A DNA stretch of 64,000 nt from Paenibacillus sp. J23TS9. Lineage in GTDB: Bacteria > Bacillota > Bacilli > Paenibacillales > Paenibacillaceae. Location of the stretch: positions 62,001 to 126,000 of the forward strand of contig NZ_BOSG01000003.1 of assembly GCF_018403225.1 (NCBI RefSeq). Direction: 5' to 3'. Below are positions 27,268-37,533 of the stretch, piece by piece. The notes beneath the pieces were generated by a model. That model made no database searches. It worked only from the letters and a program-made list of their open reading frames with translations, and was not told where the DNA came from. The translations under genes were made by a program, and so were the position numbers. Numbering within the stretch: the stretch's first letter is position 1; each line of letters begins with the position of its first letter.

Positions 27268-29772
27268 CTATTCTTGACCGTGGCAGTGCTTGTATTTTTT
27301 GCCGCTGCCGCAAGGACAAGGATCGTTGCGTCCAATTTGGTCGCCTGTGTGCACAGGTTTCTTCTCCGTAGGTTCGCCGTTTGTTGAAACCTTGCTTTCT
27401 TCAATCACCGACTGGCGTTCCTGGTTCGCTTCGATATGCGCCTTCATGACGTATGTCGCTACTTCTTCCTGAATGCTGGCCGTCATGGCGTTGAACATTT
27501 CAAAGCCTTCAAACTGGTATTCACGAAGCGGATCCGTACCGCCGTATGCACGAAGATGGATACCTTGGCGAAGTTGGTCCATCGCGTCGATGTGGTCCAT
27601 CCACTTGCTGTCTACGGAACGAAGCACGATAACCTTCTCAAACTCGCGTACGAGTTCGGAGCCGATTCTTTCTTCGCGTTCATCGTATTTGGTTGTAACT
27701 TTGTTGAAAATGAATTCTTCCATATCCGGTATTTCTTTGCCCCAGAGGTCATCACGCGTCACAGTGCCTTCATCCAGCAGCTTGCTGTTCACATAATCAG
27801 CAACCTCTTGAAGTTCCCAGTTCTCTGGAATATCGTCAGAACAATGCGCTTCGACAACACGGTCGATAACCGGTTTGATCATTTCCATGACGATGTCCTT
27901 GATATTCTCGGATTCCAGAATTTCGCGGCGCTGCTTGTAGATAATCTCACGCTGCTGATTCATCACATCATCATATTGGAGTACAATTTTACGCAGATCG
28001 AAGTTATTGCCTTCGACACGTTTTTGCGCGGATTCAATCGCACGGGTAATCATTTTACTTTCGATGGGCTGGTCTTCTTCAAAACCGAGACGGTCCATCA
28101 TGTTCAGTACGTTATCTGCACCGAAACGCTTCATCAACTCATCGCCAAGGGACAGATAGAATTGCGTGGAGCCCGGGTCGCCCTGGCGTCCCGCACGTCC
28201 GCGAAGCTGGTTATCGATCCGGCGCGATTCATGACGTTCTGTACCCATGATATGCAAGCCGCCCAAATCAGACACGCCTTCACCCAGCAAAATATCCGTA
28301 CCGCGGCCCGCCATGTTGGTGGCGATGGTTACCGTACCCGGTTGACCGGCGCGGGAGATAATTTCAGCCTCTTCGGCATGGTATTTGGCGTTCAGCACTT
28401 GGTGTTTGACACCTTTACGCTTCAGCATATCCGAGATCAGCTCAGAGTTTTCAATGGATACCGTACCAACCAGAACCGGCTGGTTCTTTTTGTGACGTTC
28501 CACAATTTCCTCAACTACCGCTTTGAACTTGCCATTCTCGCTCTTATAGACGACGTCAGGCATGTCTTCGCGCTGATTCGGTTTATTCGTAGGAACCTGG
28601 AGAACTTCCAGTCCATAAATTTTCTTGAATTCTTCTTCCTCGGTCTTGGCCGTACCGGTCATGCCCGCAAGCTTGCGGTACATCCGGAAGTAGTTCTGGA
28701 ACGTAATGGTAGCGAGCGTCATACTCTCGTTCTGAACCTCGATGCCTTCCTTCGCTTCGATCGCTTGGTGCAAGCCATCGCTATAACGGCGGCCGGCCAT
28801 CAGACGACCCGTAAATTCATCGACGATCACAACCTCGTCTTCCGTTACGACGTAATCCACATCCAGGCGCATAATGACGTTGGCTTTCAGTGCCTGAACA
28901 ATATGGTGATTAAGTGTAACATTCGCGTGGTCGTACAGGTTCTCGATACCAAAAGCGCGTTCCGCTTTGGCTACACCCTTTTCAGTGAGTGCAACGGACT
29001 TAACCTTAATATCAACGGTGTAGTCTTCTTCCGCCTGCAGCTGCTTCACAAAGCGGTCAGCCACGTAGTACAGCTGCGTCGATTTCTGAGCTTGTCCGGA
29101 AATGATCAGCGGTGTACGGGCTTCATCGACCAGGATGGAGTCCACTTCGTCAATCGTACAGAAGTACAGCGGACGCTGAACCATCTGTTCTTTATAAAGC
29201 ACCATGTTATCACGCAGGTAGTCAAAGCCGAACTCATTGTTCGTACCATAGGTAATATCACAGGCATAAGCTACTTGTTTATCCGCATGGTCCATGCCGC
29301 TCAGGTTAACCCCGACCGTCATGCCCAAATATTCATAAATTTGGCCCATTTCCTGACTATCGCGCTGCGCAAGATAATCATTGACCGTAACCACATGCAC
29401 GCCTTTGCCCAATAGAGCATTCAGGTATACCGGAAGGGTACCAACGAGAGTTTTACCTTCACCGGTCTTCATCTCTGCAATACGGCCCTCATGGAGCGCC
29501 ATACCGCCGACCAGCTGTACATCATAGTGTCTTTTACCGAGAACACGCTTGGACGCCTCACGTACGGTCGCAAATGCTTCAGGAAGCAAATCGTCGAGCG
29601 TCTCGCCTTTTTCCAAACGAGCACGGAATTCTTCCGTTTTGGCTTTCAGCTGCTCTTCAGTGAGCTTTGTGAAATCCGGTTCTATTTTGTTAATTTGATC
29701 AACCGTCTTCATGAGACGTTTGATATCACGATCATTCACGTCGCCAAAGATCTTTTTAACTAGTCCTAGCAT
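27268..29772 (-). CDS. secA: Preprotein translocase ATPase SecA
   Basis: 834 residues, the typical Firmicutes length. It drives Sec-dependent export. Walker A-type MKTGEGKT is at about 101-108, [13 protein letters not shown] (Walker B) at about 207-219, and MAGRGTDI and the arginine-finger region [11 protein letters not shown] near 490-530. The C-terminus carries the zinc-binding tail [13 protein letters not shown] that contacts SecB or ribosomes. Start ATG with AAAGGGG upstream. It would export the many signal-peptide proteins of this window. Confidence 0.99.
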   Translation of the reverse strand: MLGLVKKIFGDVNDRDIKRLMKTVDQINKIEPDFTKLTEEQLKAKTEEFRARLEKGETLDDLLPEAFATVREASKRVLGKRHYDVQLVGGMALHEGRIAEMKTGEGKTLVGTLPVYLNALLGKGVHVVTVNDYLAQRDSQEMGQIYEYLGMTVGVNLSGMDHADKQVAYACDITYGTNNEFGFDYLRDNMVLYKEQMVQRPLYFCTIDEVDSILVDEARTPLIISGQAQKSTQLYYVADRFVKQLQAEEDYTVDIKVKSVALTEKGVAKAERAFGIENLYDHANVTLNHHIVQALKANVIMRLDVDYVVTEDEVVIVDEFTGRLMAGRRYSDGLHQAIEAKEGIEVQNESMTLATITFQNYFRMYRKLAGMTGTAKTEEEEFKKIYGLEVLQVPTNKPNQREDMPDVVYKSENGKFKAVVEEIVERHKKNQPVLVGTVSIENSELISDMLKRKGVKHQVLNAKYHAEEAEIISRAGQPGTVTIATNMAGRGTDILLGEGVSDLGGLHIMGTERHESRRIDNQLRGRAGRQGDPGSTQFYLSLGDELMKRFGADNVLNMMDRLGFEEDQPIESKMITRAIESAQKRVEGNNFDLRKIVLQYDDVMNQQREIIYKQRREILESENIKDIVMEMIKPVIDRVVEAHCSDDIPENWELQEVADYVNSKLLDEGTVTRDDLWGKEIPDMEEFIFNKVTTKYDEREERIGSELVREFEKVIVLRSVDSKWMDHIDAMDQLRQGIHLRAYGGTDPLREYQFEGFEMFNAMTASIQEEVATYVMKAHIEANQERQSVIEESKVSTNGEPTEKKPVHTGDQIGRNDPCPCGSGKKYKHCHGQE

Positions 29773-30129
29773 GGTTAACCCCTTTCACGCAAAACAAATG
29801 TTTAATTTAACTTCAAGATATCAAGGGTTATGTTCAAATGGAATTCGATCCCCGACCTATCCAACCTCACAGACATGTGCTGGATGATAGGATTCACGAG
29901 GAACCGATTCATACAGAAATGTGGGTGATCTGCTGAATGAAATGGATCCGGATAAAGACTCGACTCCATCCAGACAGACTGTTATGGGTTGAAGTTAATT
30001 TGTAACAATATACATATTAAATTCTTGAAAATGGCTTTTGCATAAATTGTAACAGTTTGTAAGTCAAGCCGCAACAGTGCGGATGACAATGAACACGCGG
30101 TTTTTGGCTCTATTATCTATATACGTAAG
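29773..30129. other. Intergenic region upstream of secA
   Basis: About 360 bases with no credible gene on either strand. TTGTAACA occurs twice (near 29998 and 30045). A secA promoter must lie here, but no clear -35/-10 pair was found. Confidence 0.5.
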
Positions 30130-30166
30130 AAGAGCCCAATCCGTTGCAGGATATGAGCTCTTTTTT
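30130..30166. terminator. Hairpin terminator between secA and hpf
   Basis: Outer stem AAGAGC/GCTCTT and inner ATCC/GGAT, with TTTTTT on the plus side and a weaker TCTTC tail on the minus side. It lies downstream of hpf. Confidence 0.6.
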
Positions 30167-30231
30167 CATTCATATTAGCCATTAATTTTTACATAATCAT
30201 GAAAATTGTACCTTCAGAATGTGAAATCTGC

Positions 30232-30810
30232 TTAATACGAATCTGATTCCGTTTGCTCGATCAAACCGTACTTGCCGTCATTACGCTTGTAAACAACGCT
30301 CACTTCTTGAGTATCAATGTTGGAAAAGACGAAGAAATTATGTCCTACCATGTTCATCTGCAAAATGGCCTCTTCCACATCCATCGGTTTGAATGTGAAG
30401 CGCTTGTTGCGGACCACTTCCAGATCATCATGATCTTCTTCCGTCTGTGGCTCGGATGTCATTAAGCCTACTGCGGCTTCATCCGTGAAGAGCGTCTTCA
30501 GACTGCCTTCCTGACGGAACTTGCGGTTTAATTTCGTCTTGTGCTTGCGGATCTGGCGTTCCAACTTGTCCACAACGGCATCTATCGATGCGTACATATC
30601 GTCGCTGCGGTCCTCTGCCCGAAGCATAACGCCTGGGAGTGGAATCGTCACCTCCACGGTGTGCAAACCTCGAACGACACTAAGTGTTACAAAGCCTTCT
30701 GAGGTAGGGGGTGCATCAAAATACTTTTCAAGTCTGCTGAGTTTCTTGTCAACATAGTCTTTCAAAGCATCAGTCACATCGATTTGTTGACCTCGAATAC
30801 TAAAATTCAT
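30232..30810 (-). CDS. hpf: Ribosome hibernation promoting factor, long form
   Basis: 192 residues. An N-terminal S30AE domain (about 1-100: MNFSIRGQQIDVTDALKDYVDKKL) binds the 30S decoding region. A linker and a C-terminal dimerisation domain (about 130-188: RFTFKPMDVEEAILQMNMVGHNFFVF) follow, the layout that alone makes 100S dimers in Firmicutes. The gene sits before secA, as in Bacillus subtilis (yvyD). Upstream AGGAGGAGT ribosome binding site. Confidence 0.96.
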   Translation of the reverse strand: MNFSIRGQQIDVTDALKDYVDKKLSRLEKYFDAPPTSEGFVTLSVVRGLHTVEVTIPLPGVMLRAEDRSDDMYASIDAVVDKLERQIRKHKTKLNRKFRQEGSLKTLFTDEAAVGLMTSEPQTEEDHDDLEVVRNKRFTFKPMDVEEAILQMNMVGHNFFVFSNIDTQEVSVVYKRNDGKYGLIEQTESDSY

Positions 30811-31011
30811 AGGGCACTCCTCCTTTGCAGTTCCATTATATCACAATTGTTAACGCTAAGTAAAAAGGCATTTCTGTGTACTGTATAAATAATGAAAGCC
30901 TTTACTTTTATCGCTTCCCGCTTAAGGGGAGGTATGAATTTTTAACCGATATGGAGGAATTGAAACAGGATATGAGGATATGGGATAAGTTGGGTTATTA
31001 ATTAAGAGCAT

Positions 31012-31040
31012 TAAAAAAACCCCGGATTTCTCCAGGGTTC
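31012..31040 (-). terminator. Terminator of the cold-shock gene
   Basis: AACCC.GG / CC.GGGTT stem followed on the minus strand by TTTTTTT. Confidence 0.85.
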
Positions 31041-31104
31041 TACGCTATCGTTCTTCAATTACTAAACCATCTAACCGTATATGTAGGTCGGCCTTGCCGG
31101 ATGA

Positions 31105-31302
31105 TTATAATTTAGTTACGTTAGCTGCTTGCGGTCCGCGTGCGCCTTCGACGATGTCGAATTCTACGTCTTGACCTTCTTCCAAAGTCTTGAAGCCGTC
31201 AGTTTGAATTGCGGAGAAGTGTACGAATACGTCTCCACCTTCAGAAGTCTCGATGAAACCGTAACCTTTTTCTGCGTTGAACCATTTAACTTTACCTTGC
31301 AT
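31105..31302 (-). CDS. Cold-shock protein (CspA/CspB family)
   Basis: 65 residues forming one cold-shock domain. RNP1 (KGYGFIET) and RNP2 (VFVHFSAI) motifs are intact, so it should bind single-stranded nucleic acid as an RNA chaperone. The expected length is 65-67. Monocistronic with its own promoter and terminator. Which paralogue (cspB, cspC or cspD) cannot be told from the sequence alone. Confidence 0.97.
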   Translation of the reverse strand: MQGKVKWFNAEKGYGFIETSEGGDVFVHFSAIQTDGFKTLEEGQDVEFDIVEGARGPQAANVTKL

Positions 31303-31356
31303 GCAGTAACATTCCCTTCGTCATCAAATAAAGTGTGACTTGCGTCCACATTCCTG

Positions 31357-31386
31357 AATATACCACCCAAACTTGTCCATTGTCAA
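31357..31386 (-). promoter_or_regulatory. Promoter of the cold-shock gene
   Basis: TTGACA (31381-31386), 18-base spacer, TATATT (31357-31362) on the minus strand, giving a leader of about 50 bases. Confidence 0.8.
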
Positions 31387-31698
31387 TTGGAAAGGAAAAT
31401 GATTTTATTCAATAATTTAACAATAATTTTGTTGAATTAGGAATGGGATTCCAAGTTAACTTATAAAACACAACATATTTTTACCCTAATTATAGATTTA
31501 TGAAACCACATTAAAAAAATTAATTTTTGCTTATCCCCATTTTTGCTTTTGTCGTCCCGTATTCCTACTATTTTCTCTTTAAATAGAAAAATATATGATT
31601 TTAGAACTAATAGATACACAGGAGAATATCCATAAAAAACAAACAATTAACTATACTTTTATACCTTTTTCCTTGCTAGTTTATCATTTGAATAACGC
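31387..31698. other. AT-rich intergenic region
   Basis: About 310 very AT-rich bases between the cold-shock promoter and the fliT terminator. Open frames here are short, lack ribosome binding sites and have composition like random AT-rich DNA. No gene is supported. Confidence 0.6.
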
Positions 31699-31734
31699 AA
31701 AAAAGACTATGAAAATAAATTCATAGTCTTTAAT
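31699..31734 (-). terminator. Terminator of the flaG-fliD-fliS-fliT operon
   Basis: Perfect 12-bp stem AAAGACTATGAA / TTCATAGTCTTT followed on the minus strand by TTTTGCG. Confidence 0.9.
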
Positions 31735-31760
31735 ATGTTACTAAATAAATTAAATTGTTT

Positions 31761-32096
31761 TTAGTTTCTCTTATCCATTAGAAAGCTGTCTGGGGTGTAA
31801 GCAGCCTCGTAGGCGTTACGCTGTACTTTTGCTTGTCCACGATATTGAAGCCAGTCAGCAGCTTCGCTCTTCAGAGAAGTCATTTTGCTAAGAAGTACGG
31901 TGTCAAACTCAACGATCTTCTGTAGCCGTTCCATTTGAACCGGAGTAAACGGAGTCTGCTGCTTTAAAAGATTGATTTCATCAATCATTTGTTGGCGTTC
32001 CTCTACAAAGGCTAACAGATCATCGGAGGATATAAATTGTAGCTGGGCTGCGACGGACTCTGTTAATTCCTCAAGACGAGCGATGATACTATTCAT
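31761..32096 (-). CDS. fliT: FliT-like flagellar chaperone
   Basis: 111 residues, predicted mostly helical and acidic in its N-terminal half (IARLEELTESVAAQLQF). It follows fliS directly with an 8-base overlap of coding ends, the standard place for fliT. FliT family proteins bind FliD and the export apparatus. Sequence conservation is low, so the name rests partly on position. Confidence 0.75.
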   Translation of the reverse strand: MNSIIARLEELTESVAAQLQFISSDDLLAFVEERQQMIDEINLLKQQTPFTPVQMERLQKIVEFDTVLLSKMTSLKSEAADWLQYRGQAKVQRNAYEAAYTPDSFLMDKRN

Positions 32097-32487
32097 TCAC
32101 AATCTCCTGGCTTTGGCCTCCAACTGCTAGTTTAGACGCTTGAGCAAATGTTTCTCGAAGATCCGTCAAATAGCCTAGAGCTTCCTCCGCAGGCTGCACG
32201 CTCTTCTTTACATTCGACTCAATCAGAAGGTGATTGATATATTCATAAAGGGACGCCAGGCCTTCGGACATCTCGTAGGATCTGTCCAAAGAGGAAATCA
32301 GTTCGTTGACAATGCTTTGGCCTTTCCCCAGATTCATATTAGCCTGCTGCATATCATGTTTGTGCAAACCATCGATTCCCGCGCGCACGAATCGGATAGC
32401 CCCATCAAACAACATAAGGAGCAACTGCCCCGGAGTAGACGTTTGAACGGATGACTGACGATATTTTTCATAAGGCGATGTTATCAT
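32089..32487 (-). CDS. fliS: Flagellar export chaperone FliS
   Basis: 132 residues, helical. The family start YEKYRQSSVQTSTPGQLLLMLFDGAIRF is clearly recognisable, including the conserved tyrosine and LLLMLYDG-like segment. It binds the C-terminus of flagellin and prevents premature polymerisation; in B. subtilis FliS also supports the FliW-CsrA circuit, both of which are encoded nearby. Confidence 0.95.
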   Translation of the reverse strand: MITSPYEKYRQSSVQTSTPGQLLLMLFDGAIRFVRAGIDGLHKHDMQQANMNLGKGQSIVNELISSLDRSYEMSEGLASLYEYINHLLIESNVKKSVQPAEEALGYLTDLRETFAQASKLAVGGQSQEIVNE

Positions 32488-32515
32488 TTGTCTTCACCCT
32501 TTATTCATTAAATTA

Positions 32516-34093
32516 TTATTGAGACGAATTTCCAAAGAGACTGGACGACTGTGACTGGAGTTTACTCATCGCTGTTTCCATCGCGGTGAATTGCTTATAG
32601 TAACGATCTTCGGCATCATCAAGACGTTTTAACATAGCAGTGATTTGGCTAGTGTAATCCTTCATCCGCTTGCCCATGACGCTTTCTTCCTTGAACGTGC
32701 TGTTTAAATCACCGCTGAAGCGGTTTGTGCCCGCGCGGTCGGAGAACTTCTGCAATGTACTGGTCATTGTAGTAGATAATTTGTTAACTATTCCGTTAGT
32801 ACCTTGGAAGATATCCGAGAGTTGCTGAGGATTGCTCTTAAGAGCCTCTGTTAGCTTAGCCTCATCAAGAGTGAGCTTACCACCTTCATAGTACTGCCCG
32901 GTAGTAATCCCCATTGAGCTTAATTGTCCCATATTATTGTTGATGATTAAGCGCATCGAATTTATGGTATCTTTGAGAATATCATCATTTTTGAGAAGAC
33001 CACTCTTGGCCTTTGCTTCCCAAGCAGTAATATCGTTTTCCTTCATGGCTGACTTCTGCTCATCCGTCAAAGGCGTATAATCACGATACTTTTCCTCGTC
33101 AACCTTGGAGTTCATGGTATTAATCAAATCATTATAATCTTTTATGAAAGACTTAATTGTGTCAATAGCTTTGGTTGTATCAACAGTAGTTGTTACCGTG
33201 GAAGGGTTATCCCCCGTTACCTTCATCAAAGTTAAAGTTATACCATTGACCTTTAACGTATTATCCTTGGTAGCAAATAAATTACTGCCAATGACTTTAC
33301 CACTTGGATCAAGAGTACTGATCTCAACTTCTCCATCTTTGCCTTCATTAACTTTGGCATTAGTCATATTAAGTAAGCCAAGTAAGGTTGAAGGTTTAGT
33401 AGAATCTCCACTATTAGGGTCAATATTTGATTCGTACTTACTTTCACTAATCGTTACCGTTTTGTTACTACCAAACTCTTTAGCTGTAATCGATATCCTT
33501 CCACTTACCTCATCAAACGAAGCCAATACATTTGCGTTTGAATTGTTTATTTTACTAAGGACATTAGAGATTGTATCTTTGGTTGAAAAGCTGAAATTCT
33601 CATCATTCACCTTGATTTGAAAGGTTTCTGGTTTATCATCAGTAGGCGCCGGGTCTGATGTGGGCTTGTAGCCGTTTAATTCTCCAATTGTGGTAGTGAG
33701 GCTGGCCTTTGTACTCGGCGTCGAATCAGAGGCCGGTTTAATAACTACCTCACCGGATTGAACATTGGTTTTGCTAGCCAATGACTTTATCGTTACACTC
33801 ATCGGCACAGTCGAAGCATTTGCAGATGCATCCGCTTTAAGGGCATCAGTATTCCCGCTTACGACTGCAGTTTGAGCAGTCATATTGCTGGTTTTACCAA
33901 ATAGATCTGTTGCCGACAATTTGGTCTTAAAAGCAAATACCTTGCTATTCATTTCCCTATAGCTATCACGCTGCCAAGAAAGATAGGTCTTCTGCTGATT
34001 TAATTTGTCGAGGGGTACCCGCTTGGCCGTCATTAACTGCTTGACCATGCTGTCTATGTCCATACCCGAAAATCCATTAATTCTTAGTGGCAC
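32516..34093 (-). CDS. fliD: Flagellar hook-associated protein 2 (filament cap)
   Basis: 525 residues. N-terminal FliD_N domain (RINGFSGMDIDSMVKQLM, about 4-21) and a C-terminal coiled-coil region ending in a Gln/Ser-rich tail. The central part (about 100-330) is the variable cap domain with Thr/Ser-rich sequence. It forms the pentameric cap under which flagellin folds. It lies between flaG and fliS in the usual order. Confidence 0.95.
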   Translation of the reverse strand: MPLRINGFSGMDIDSMVKQLMTAKRVPLDKLNQQKTYLSWQRDSYREMNSKVFAFKTKLSATDLFGKTSNMTAQTAVVSGNTDALKADASANASTVPMSVTIKSLASKTNVQSGEVVIKPASDSTPSTKASLTTTIGELNGYKPTSDPAPTDDKPETFQIKVNDENFSFSTKDTISNVLSKINNSNANVLASFDEVSGRISITAKEFGSNKTVTISESKYESNIDPNSGDSTKPSTLLGLLNMTNAKVNEGKDGEVEISTLDPSGKVIGSNLFATKDNTLKVNGITLTLMKVTGDNPSTVTTTVDTTKAIDTIKSFIKDYNDLINTMNSKVDEEKYRDYTPLTDEQKSAMKENDITAWEAKAKSGLLKNDDILKDTINSMRLIINNNMGQLSSMGITTGQYYEGGKLTLDEAKLTEALKSNPQQLSDIFQGTNGIVNKLSTTMTSTLQKFSDRAGTNRFSGDLNSTFKEESVMGKRMKDYTSQITAMLKRLDDAEDRYYKQFTAMETAMSKLQSQSSSLFGNSSQ

Positions 34094-34107
34094 TGTTTAA
34101 AACCTCC

Positions 34108-34494
34108 TTAAACCTTCGCGTCTATAATAATTCCAGCCAATTCCATCATCTTGGCTACCAAGTCCAGTGTCTTCTCAGGTGGAACTTCACGGATGACTTC
34201 TTTGGTCTCTTTGTTAAGTACTTTGACCATAATTTGATGTGTCTTATCATGAATACTGATATCGAGTGTTGTCTCTGGTCCTTGGAGTGATTTTACAGCC
34301 CGGTCAATATTTCGGATCAGCTGCTCTTCACCTATGGGGATAGACATACCTTGATGTTCTTTAATAGCTAAATCTTTTCCGTTTCTAATATATGATGTGT
34401 TATAAGCTGAAGCTGCTGCTAACTCTGCAGACGCAGATGTATCCGGCTTGCTCTGAGATGACGTACTTGCTGTTATCGAGAATTGTACATTCAT
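34108..34494 (-). CDS. flaG: FlaG family protein
   Basis: 128 residues. The C-terminal half matches FlaG (LDISIHDKTHQIMVKVLN, EVIREVPPEKTLDLVAKMMEL), while the N-terminal part is Ser/Ala-rich and variable. FlaG influences filament length in some bacteria. It is first gene of the operon that begins at a sigma-D-type promoter about 40 bases upstream. Confidence 0.92.
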   Translation of the reverse strand: MNVQFSITASTSSQSKPDTSASAELAAASAYNTSYIRNGKDLAIKEHQGMSIPIGEEQLIRNIDRAVKSLQGPETTLDISIHDKTHQIMVKVLNKETKEVIREVPPEKTLDLVAKMMELAGIIIDAKV

Positions 34495-34529
34495 CCTAAT
34501 AACCTCCGACAGAAATAGATATATTCTTT

Positions 34530-34557
34530 ATATCGGCAAATAGGGTATCTGTATTTA
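34530..34557 (-). promoter_or_regulatory. Sigma-D promoter of flaG-fliD-fliS-fliT
   Basis: On the minus strand TAAA (34554-34557), a 16-base spacer and GCCGATAT (34530-34537), the exact sigma-D -10 consensus. Confidence 0.88.
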
Positions 34558-34594
34558 GGGAAAACATGAAAATGATAGATTCAAAAAAACAAAA

Positions 34595-34625
34595 AAAAGC
34601 CTTGGGGAAAACCCCAAGACTTTTT
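34595..34625 (-). terminator. Terminator of the flagellin gene
   Basis: CTTGGGG-TTTT-CCCCAAG stem on the minus strand followed by a long T-run; the other strand also has six T after the stem. Confidence 0.92.
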
Positions 34626-34639
34626 TAATATACTGAGAA

Positions 34640-36601
34640 TTAACGAAGCAATTGCAGAACGCCTTGCGGCTGTTGGTTCGCTTGAGCCAACATAGCTTGT
34701 GCAGCTTGAGCAAGGATGTTGTTCTTGGTTTGTTCCATCATTTCTTTCGCCATATCAACGTCACGGATACGGGATTCAGCAGCTGTCAGGTTCTCAGAAG
34801 CTGTTCCCAAGTTGTTGATTGTGTGCTCCAGACGGTTTTGAACAGCACCAAGTTTAGAACGAGCGCTGGAAACTGTGGAAGTAGCTTTATCCAGAACTGC
34901 GATTGCTTTAGAAGCATCTTCTTTAGTGGAGATGTTCAGAGCAGCTTCGGATTTCACATCGTTTGTTCCGTTAGTAACGGAGTTGTCTTTAGTGAATCCA
35001 GCTTGACCAGCATTACCAGTGATGCCAAGTGCAGATGCCCGCATGTCATCGATAGAAAGAGACATCGATTGACCTGTGTTAGCACCGATTTGGAACTTAG
35101 TTGAGAATCCTGTTCCTTGAGCGCCTGCGCCTACTACCTGATCTACGTTCTTAACAGTGTTCAATCCACTGCCAAGTGTAGTTAGTGGAGTTCCCGAACC
35201 ATTGGCAACAGAAATATCTTTACCCGTTTCTGAGATTAACTGAATTTTATTATCCTTAGAAAGGGATGCTGTTACTTTACCGTCCAAGCCAGCTTCTTGA
35301 AGAGCAGCATTCAGATCTTTTACAAGACTATCCATAGCGGCTTTTGCTTTGTTAGGGTCAGCATTAGTAACATCATATTTCTTTGGATCTGTCCCAGTGT
35401 TCAATTTAACTTCAACAGCACTGTCAGATCCAACGGTAATTTTAAGAGTATCTCCAGCAGCGATTTCTGAACCAGCAGATTTTGTAGTACCGACTGCTAG
35501 GCCTACTTTAGCTAAGTCACCAGTAGTAGTTTCTGTAAGAGCAATATCACTACCGACACCAGTTAAAGTAATTCCATCATCACCTGAATTTTTACCAACT
35601 ATAACTTTCCCTTTAAGGTCAGCGTCTGCGTCAATTTTAGTTTGAAGCGCCGTCAGCAATCCGTCAGCGTCGGTATAATCGCCATCTAAAGTAATGTCTT
35701 TACCGTTGATAGTAATTGTAGCATTAGTAGTAGCAAAATCGTAAGTTGCAGTTCCACCTGCAACTGAAGAATTCCCTAAAGTTGCCCCTGCTTCAAGTCC
35801 AGCGCGTTCAACTGTAGTTGGTGTTCCTTTTACGGCCGCAGTGCTTGCGGAAAGCCCCAACGCTGTAGAAGCACCTTGACTAAATTCAATACTACTGTCT
35901 GTACCTTTCGATTTAGCAGTAAATACAAGTTTTCCAGATCCGTCTGTTGTAATATCAACCAGATCGGACAGTTTTGTCCCACCAGAAGTTTTTGATCCCA
36001 GATCAGCAGCTGCAGCTTTTGCACCCGCCTCATCCGCACTAGCAACTTTAACGCCAGAAATATCAAAAGTTTGACCATCTACCTTAATCGTAGTTCCAGC
36101 AGCGGTCGTAGCAGCTGCCACTGTTCCAAGAGTTATAGTAGCACTTTTAGCTTGTGTAAGCTTGGTACCGTCTCCAGAGGCATTACCACCATTCAGCAAT
36201 TTCTGAGTATTGAACTCAGTTGTGTTGCCGATACGGTTGATTTCGGAAGTCAATTGGTTCATTTCGTCTTGCAGTGCGCCACGGTCAGTATCAGTGTTAG
36301 TGCCGTTAGCGGATTGGTTGGAGATTTCACGCATACGTTGCAGAATGCTGTGAGTTTCGTTCAATGCACCTTCAGCTGTTTGGATCAAAGAGATGCCGTC
36401 TTGAGCGTTACGGGAAGCTTGGTCCAAACCGCGGATTTGGCCGCGCATTTTTTCGGAGATTGCCAGACCAGCAGCGTCATCACCAGCACGGTTGATGCGA
36501 AGACCGGAAGACAGTTTCTCGATATTTTTGTTAGTGTTAGTTGTGTTGATGGACAGTTGGCGGTGAGTGTTCAGCGCCGCGATATTGTGATTGATAATCA
36601 T
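34640..36601 (-). CDS. hag: Flagellin with long hypervariable central region
   Basis: 653 residues, against about 270-300 for minimal Bacillus flagellins. The N-terminal D0/D1 part (about 1-140: [16 protein letters not shown] to KLLNGG) and the C-terminal D1/D0 part (about 560-653, ending [15 protein letters not shown]) are highly conserved. Between them is a long Ala/Gly/Thr/Asp-rich surface region with repeated flagellin_IN-like stretches. GGAGG lies before the ATG within a leader containing a CsrA-site-like hairpin. Transcription should start at the sigma-D promoter at 36700-36727. No Cys is present in the conserved ends. Confidence 0.97.
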   Translation of the reverse strand: MIINHNIAALNTHRQLSINTTNTNKNIEKLSSGLRINRAGDDAAGLAISEKMRGQIRGLDQASRNAQDGISLIQTAEGALNETHSILQRMREISNQSANGTNTDTDRGALQDEMNQLTSEINRIGNTTEFNTQKLLNGGNASGDGTKLTQAKSATITLGTVAAATTAAGTTIKVDGQTFDISGVKVASADEAGAKAAAADLGSKTSGGTKLSDLVDITTDGSGKLVFTAKSKGTDSSIEFSQGASTALGLSASTAAVKGTPTTVERAGLEAGATLGNSSVAGGTATYDFATTNATITINGKDITLDGDYTDADGLLTALQTKIDADADLKGKVIVGKNSGDDGITLTGVGSDIALTETTTGDLAKVGLAVGTTKSAGSEIAAGDTLKITVGSDSAVEVKLNTGTDPKKYDVTNADPNKAKAAMDSLVKDLNAALQEAGLDGKVTASLSKDNKIQLISETGKDISVANGSGTPLTTLGSGLNTVKNVDQVVGAGAQGTGFSTKFQIGANTGQSMSLSIDDMRASALGITGNAGQAGFTKDNSVTNGTNDVKSEAALNISTKEDASKAIAVLDKATSTVSSARSKLGAVQNRLEHTINNLGTASENLTAAESRIRDVDMAKEMMEQTKNNILAQAAQAMLAQANQQPQGVLQLLR

Positions 36602-36610
36602 TGGGTATTT

Positions 36611-36646
36611 CCTCCCTGAAATATAATTAGTTCCACATCCATGTGG
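36611..36646 (-). promoter_or_regulatory. CsrA binding sites in the flagellin leader
   Basis: A hairpin CCACA-TGGA-TGTGG (36633-36646) exposes GGA in its loop, and the ribosome binding site CAGGGAGG (36611-36618) holds a second GGA. This pair resembles the two CsrA sites of the B. subtilis hag leader. Confidence 0.7.
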
Positions 36647-36699
36647 TAAACGCTACCTCATTAAGGTCGGCCGCCCTGCCGAAGCAGCGTCTAAATTAT

Positions 36700-36727
36700 A
36701 TATCGACATGCTTAGCAGCACATTTTA
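36700..36727 (-). promoter_or_regulatory. Sigma-D promoter of flagellin
   Basis: TAAA (36724-36727), 16-base spacer, GTCGATAT (36700-36707), one mismatch from GCCGATAT. The leader is about 90 bases long. Confidence 0.8.
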
Positions 36728-36763
36728 GTGTTTTTAAGTATTTTTTTTATTTTTTATATTTTC

Positions 36764-36997
36764 TTATGAGGGACCGCGTAAGCGCTGGATTAGCGCCTCC
36801 AGATTTGCCGGTGTTGGCGCAGCAGATTCACGGTTACTTTCCTGAATAGATAGATACACTTCCTTGCGGAAGATATCGATATGAGGCGGGGCAGAAATAC
36901 CCACTTTAACCGTATCTCCTTCTACACTCAGAATGGTCAGCTCAATGTGATCCTGGATGACGATAGATTCTCCCTTTTTACGAGAAAGTACCAGCAT
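36764..36997 (-). CDS. csrA: Carbon storage regulator CsrA
   Basis: 77 residues. The full N-terminal fold is recognisable ([35 protein letters not shown]). It is an RNA-binding dimer that blocks translation initiation; flagellin mRNA is the known target in B. subtilis, and a matching site lies in the flagellin leader immediately downstream. It starts 2 bases after the fliW stop. Confidence 0.97.
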   Translation of the reverse strand: MLVLSRKKGESIVIQDHIELTILSVEGDTVKVGISAPPHIDIFRKEVYLSIQESNRESAAPTPANLEALIQRLRGPS

Positions 36998-36999
36998 GT

Positions 37000-37449
37000 C
37001 TATTCACCCGCCTTTACTGAAAACTCCGTACCACTCTCCGACCAGAGAGGATGCCGGGTCTGATAATGAGAGTTATGCAGAACAATCTGTTTGCCAAGCC
37101 GCTTATCCGGATTTAAAATGACAGGAGCCAGCAGGTTAATGGTCGAGAGCTCCAGTTTTTCTTTTAAAGAAATCACGCAGCGGACATTCACCTGTTTATC
37201 AATCTGCAGTTCCTCGGTATCGGCCGGGGGCAGTTCAAATTCGTATTGTGGATAATAGTCAAACGGGTTCGCCAGCAAGAAGGCGAGCTCCTGCTCTTTC
37301 GTTGACTGCAAATAATGGAACCGACCTTCTTCCAGCGAAATCACAGCAAACTCCGTCTCTTCCTCGAAGGCCGGAATTCCTTTGGGAAAATGATAGACTT
37401 GGTCCTCGGCAATCTCCAGGTCTCCCCAAGAGGATGTTTTAATGATCAC
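37000..37449 (-). CDS. fliW: Flagellar assembly factor FliW
   Basis: 149 residues. Motifs such as [17 protein letters not shown] and [16 protein letters not shown] match FliW. It binds CsrA and is displaced by flagellin, so flagellin level feeds back on its own translation. It is tightly paired with csrA. Confidence 0.95.
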   Translation of the reverse strand: MIIKTSSWGDLEIAEDQVYHFPKGIPAFEEETEFAVISLEEGRFHYLQSTKEQELAFLLANPFDYYPQYEFELPPADTEELQIDKQVNVRCVISLKEKLELSTINLLAPVILNPDKRLGKQIVLHNSHYQTRHPLWSESGTEFSVKAGE

Positions 37450-37487
37450 AAATACTCACTCCCTGTTTAAGTTGTTGAAATAAAGAA

Positions 37488-37522
37488 GACTATAGATGTC
37501 TCTGCAAGACGCATCTATAGTC
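37488..37522 (-). terminator. Terminator after the DUF6470 gene
   Basis: 11-bp perfect stem GACTATAGATG / CATCTATAGTC followed on the minus strand by TTCTTTATTTC. It separates the flgK-flgL run from fliW-csrA. Confidence 0.75.
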
Positions 37523-37533
37523 CTGGTACGTAT

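Noticed and set aside
27436..29415. 659-codon open frame antisense to secA
   Set aside because: It mirrors secA codon structure, has no ribosome binding site and no recognisable domain; secA is unambiguous.
31461..31646. 61-codon AT-rich open frame
   Set aside because: No ribosome binding site, low-complexity AT composition, intergenic.
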